From: NIOZ-UU13 sp035528395
GTDB lineage: Bacteria > Planctomycetota > Phycisphaerae > Sedimentisphaerales > Anaerobacaceae
Direction of reading: 5' to 3'
Assembly: GCA_035528395.1 (NCBI GenBank)
Contig: DATKYR010000029.1
Coordinates: forward strand, 62,001-126,000
DNA length: 64,000 bases
Positions within the stretch are counted from its first letter, which is position 1. The number at the start of each line of letters is the position of its first letter. Of the stretch, positions 61,778 through 64,000 are shown one piece after another. Below the pieces are notes generated by a model. It searched no databases. It had not been told where the DNA came from and was given only the letters and a program-made list of their open reading frames with translations. Made by a program: the position numbers and the translations under genes.

Positions 61778-63162
61778 CGCTGTCCCAACTGCTTATTCCA
61801 GTATTCAATCTGTTCTTTCGCCTGCTTTGGACCGGCTGAACCCTCGGTAACATATTTCTCTGCAACACCCCCCGCACCGAGATTTTCATACACATCCGTT
61901 TCAATCGAGGCCGAATACTTTTGCAGCTCATCCAGACTAAGCTCAGCCAACTTTTTATTCTGCTCCTCGCAGTAAGCAACCAAAGACCCAACAATACCGT
62001 GCGCATCACGGAAGGCAACGCCCTTTCCGACCAGATACTCAGCTAAGGCGGTAGCATCCAAAAACCCTTCCTCCAGCTCAGCCGAAATTTTCTTTGTGTT
62101 GAACTTCGTATGTGAAACAATCGCGCGCGCCACATCCAAACAGGCCCCGACCGTATCGTTCGCAGCGAAAATATGAACCTTGTCCTCCTGCATATCGCGA
62201 TTATAGCCTGACGGCTGACCTTTCAGAATTGTCAGCATAGCCATCAATGAACCATAGACTAAACCTGTCTTTGCGCGAATCAGCTCCAGAAGGTCCGGAT
62301 TACGCTTCTGCGGCATCATACTCGACGATGTGCAATAGGCATCATCAATCCGTACAAACCCGAATTCATTGGAAGAATAGATTATCCAGTCCTCAGCCAA
62401 CCTGGACAGATGAGTCGCAATAAGCGCACAATCGAAAATAAACTCCGCACAAAAGTCCCTGTCGCCGACCGCATCGATACTGTTATAGCTGATATCCGAA
62501 AAACCTAATTGCTTCGCTGTGCTCTTTCTGTCTAACGGCAGCGTAGAGCCGGCCACGGCACCACTACCTAACGGCGAAATATTTAGCAGACGATGACAAT
62601 TTTTCAGCCTAATAAAGTCACGCTCGAGCTGCTCGGCAAAACTTAATAGATAAGAGGCGATAACTACCGGCTGGGCACGCTGAAGATGTGTATAACCCGG
62701 CATTATATCTTCCGGATACTTACCCGCCAATTTAACGAACGCCTTTTGGAGCAGCGTTATCTTGGCCTGCAGAATCTCTATCTGGTCTCGCATCCAGAGC
62801 CGAACATCGGCGGCGACCTGGTCGTTGCGACTTCTGCCGGTATGAAGTTTCTTGCCCGGCTCGCCGATTTTCGCAACAAGCGCAGCCTCGATTGCCATAT
62901 GAATATCTTCATACTTCTTCTCGAATTCGAACTGCCCTGCTGAGATTTCCTCACTGATTTCGATAAGCCCGTCTTTAATTGAATTGAATTCGTCTTTGGT
63001 AATCAGTTTTTGTTCAGCTAACATCCGTGCATGGGCGATTGAGCCGACAATATCATATTTATAGAGACGCTTATCTATCGACAGCGACTCCACAAAATCA
63101 ACTGTCAGCTCATCCGGCTCACCGGCCAGACGCTCTTCCCAGCTCTTTTCTGCCTTGGCCAT
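61774..63162 (-). CDS. argH: Argininosuccinate lyase
   Basis: 462 residues from the ATG at 63162 (GGAGCAG upstream; the in-frame extension above lacks a ribosome-binding site). Fumarase-superfamily lyase: LHTGRSRNDQVAADVRLWMRD, MPGYTHLQRAQPV with catalytic His, PLGSGAVAGSTLPLDR, and the signature SSSMMPQKRNPD with catalytic Ser. Last step of arginine synthesis, releasing fumarate. First gene of its operon. Confidence 0.96.
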   Translation of the reverse strand: MAKAEKSWEERLAGEPDELTVDFVESLSIDKRLYKYDIVGSIAHARMLAEQKLITKDEFNSIKDGLIEISEEISAGQFEFEKKYEDIHMAIEAALVAKIGEPGKKLHTGRSRNDQVAADVRLWMRDQIEILQAKITLLQKAFVKLAGKYPEDIMPGYTHLQRAQPVVIASYLLSFAEQLERDFIRLKNCHRLLNISPLGSGAVAGSTLPLDRKSTAKQLGFSDISYNSIDAVGDRDFCAEFIFDCALIATHLSRLAEDWIIYSSNEFGFVRIDDAYCTSSSMMPQKRNPDLLELIRAKTGLVYGSLMAMLTILKGQPSGYNRDMQEDKVHIFAANDTVGACLDVARAIVSHTKFNTKKISAELEEGFLDATALAEYLVGKGVAFRDAHGIVGSLVAYCEEQNKKLAELSLDELQKYSASIETDVYENLGAGGVAEKYVTEGSAGPKQAKEQIEYWNKQLGQR

Positions 63163-63356
63163 TATATCTGCTCCAAAACCAAAATCTTCTACTCGAAACA
63201 ACTACAAAAAACTATCTTGTGGTTCATTTTAAGGTTTTCATTCAGCCTTTCGCAACTGCTTTTTACGGTTAGACGATTGCCTTCGAAATAAAAAGCCTCG
63301 ACTAACACTCCCCCGCAAAATCCTATCATACCTTCGGGCAAAGATGGGCCAGCTTC

Positions 63357-64000
63357 TCATTGCTCCACGCGCCTTCGGACTTCTCGTTCCATGCCTTCTC
63401 TTCGGTTATCAGCTTCTCTTCCCGCCTCGCGCTCTCTTGGTACCTCGCGTTCTTCACGCTCTCCAACCTGCTGTCTCTCCGCACCTAACAGCTCTTCTGC
63501 CAGTTGCCCAACGACAACGCTCTTATCAGCATTGCCGAACTCTCGCCAGAGCTCCGCCGCCATGGACAGGATATCAATAAGCTGCTCACGACTTGGAGCC
63601 CGTTCTTGGATACGGTGTGCCTCCTCGTCATTGCGCCTTTCGAGCATCATTTCGCGGGCACGAATGGCTAACGTGAGCAGTTCCACCGCGTCCCCGCGTT
63701 CGGCTTCCTTAAGTGCGGGCATTGCCATCCTCATCACTTCGAGCTGATGGAGCACAACTTCGCGCTCACTCTCAGGACGCTCCCTTGTCGCCCTACCTTC
63801 ATCGCGTTCTCTTCGTCTCTCACGTTCTTCTCGTTCCCTGTCTTCTCTTCGTTCCTCGATTTCTCCTCGTATCCGTACTTCTCTCTCACGCTCTCTCTCC
63901 GGGCCACCCCTCTCTCGCAATTGCCACCTCAATCGCTCGTTTTCGGCCCTAAGCTCTTGGAGTTCTTCTTGCATCCGCTCTATGTGCGCCCGAAGCTCTC
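63357..64000 (-). CDS. Glu/Arg-rich coiled-coil protein, N-terminus cut by window edge
   Basis: The frame is open to base 64000 (ELRAHIERMQEELQ runs upstream of the internal ATG at 63974), so the true start is outside. Residues from the edge to ~90 are heptad-like and dominated by E and R (LRAENERLRWQLRERG; EEREREERERRRERD). A less repetitive helical segment follows (ALKEAERGDAVELLTLAIRAREMMLE), then another E/R-rich tail. No family recognised. Confidence 0.65.
   Translation of the reverse strand, partial: ELRAHIERMQEELQELRAENERLRWQLRERGGPEREREREVRIRGEIEERREDREREERERRRERDEGRATRERPESEREVVLHQLEVMRMAMPALKEAERGDAVELLTLAIRAREMMLERRNDEEAHRIQERAPSREQLIDILSMAAELWREFGNADKSVVVGQLAEELLGAERQQVGEREEREVPREREAGREADNRREGMEREVRRRVEQ

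Noticed and set aside
63391..63952. Plus-strand ORFs opposite the coiled-coil protein
   Set aside because: Low-complexity antisense shadows of the Glu/Arg-rich gene; compositions are Ser/Leu/Pro-rich with no ribosome-binding site.

Overview
The window looks like a metagenome-derived chromosome piece from an anaerobic, polysaccharide-degrading planctomycete, probably class Phycisphaerae (Sedimentisphaerales-like). This is inferred from the gene content: a secreted kelch protein with a C-terminal dockerin-like calcium-binding repeat, a LamG/fibronectin-like surface protein, two GFTLIE-type pseudopilins (one with an H-x9-DG tail), several Tat-exported sugar enzymes (Gfo/Idh, TIM barrels, nitrilase), and intergenic DNA full of short dispersed repeats. 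No rRNA or phylogenetic marker was examined beyond argH, thiL, tsaE and rtcB, so the placement is an inference.

Layout. 1-3.6 kb (minus strand): truncated metallo-beta-lactamase-fold protein, kelch/dockerin protein preceded by a 32-codon ORF, and RNA ligase RtcB. 3.9-11.2 kb (plus): a secreted hypothetical protein, then a complete oligopeptide ABC importer (lipoprotein, two permeases, two ATPases). 11.3-12.4 kb: STAS protein, double-ACT protein and tRNA-Asp. 12.4-20.5 kb: a gene-poor, repeat-rich tract holding a Tat-exported nitrilase, two small hypothetical genes, a DUF6807-like secreted protein, a membrane hypothetical and a pseudopilin. It also holds three copies of a hairpin with a conserved 22-nt loop, a separate structured inverted-repeat element, heptamer arrays and a four-unit repeat array. 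20.5-27.6 kb: a LamG protein and two large secreted glycosidase-like proteins. 27.7-28.0 kb: an IS3-family transposase remnant and a large inverted repeat.

28.1-52.4 kb is a carbohydrate-acid catabolic island. First comes a putative glucarate/galactarate route: GntP permease, glucarate dehydratase, HpcH/HpaI aldolase and tartronate-semialdehyde reductase, together with CstA, an aminotransferase, a second enolase-superfamily enzyme, a transaldolase-like protein and an exported hydratase. Minus-strand genes follow: a second GntP, a Tat-exported isomerase-like protein, a Gfo/Idh oxidoreductase, aldose 1-epimerase and an SDR. A plus-strand uronate block then carries a tagaturonate epimerase (UxaE-like), a frameshifted SDR, an iron alcohol dehydrogenase and a LarA-family racemase. 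With the rhamnogalacturonan lyase at 59-61 kb this suggests pectin breakdown, with import and oxidation of uronates and aldarates.

53-64 kb: pseudopilin, phosphoesterase and small membrane protein in a row, a nucleoside hydrolase, an intact IS4-family element, then a minus-strand operon argH-thiL-PL11 lyase-tsaE, and a coiled-coil protein cut by the window edge.

The most unusual signals are non-coding. They are the three-copy hairpin with compensatory stem changes, the stem-closed element at 15.4-15.5 kb, the MNVN-coding repeat array, a minus-strand mini-ORF plus terminator at 55.5-55.6 kb, and two small ORFs with strong ribosome-binding sites ahead of secreted-protein genes. All were found by eye; none has been checked against databases.
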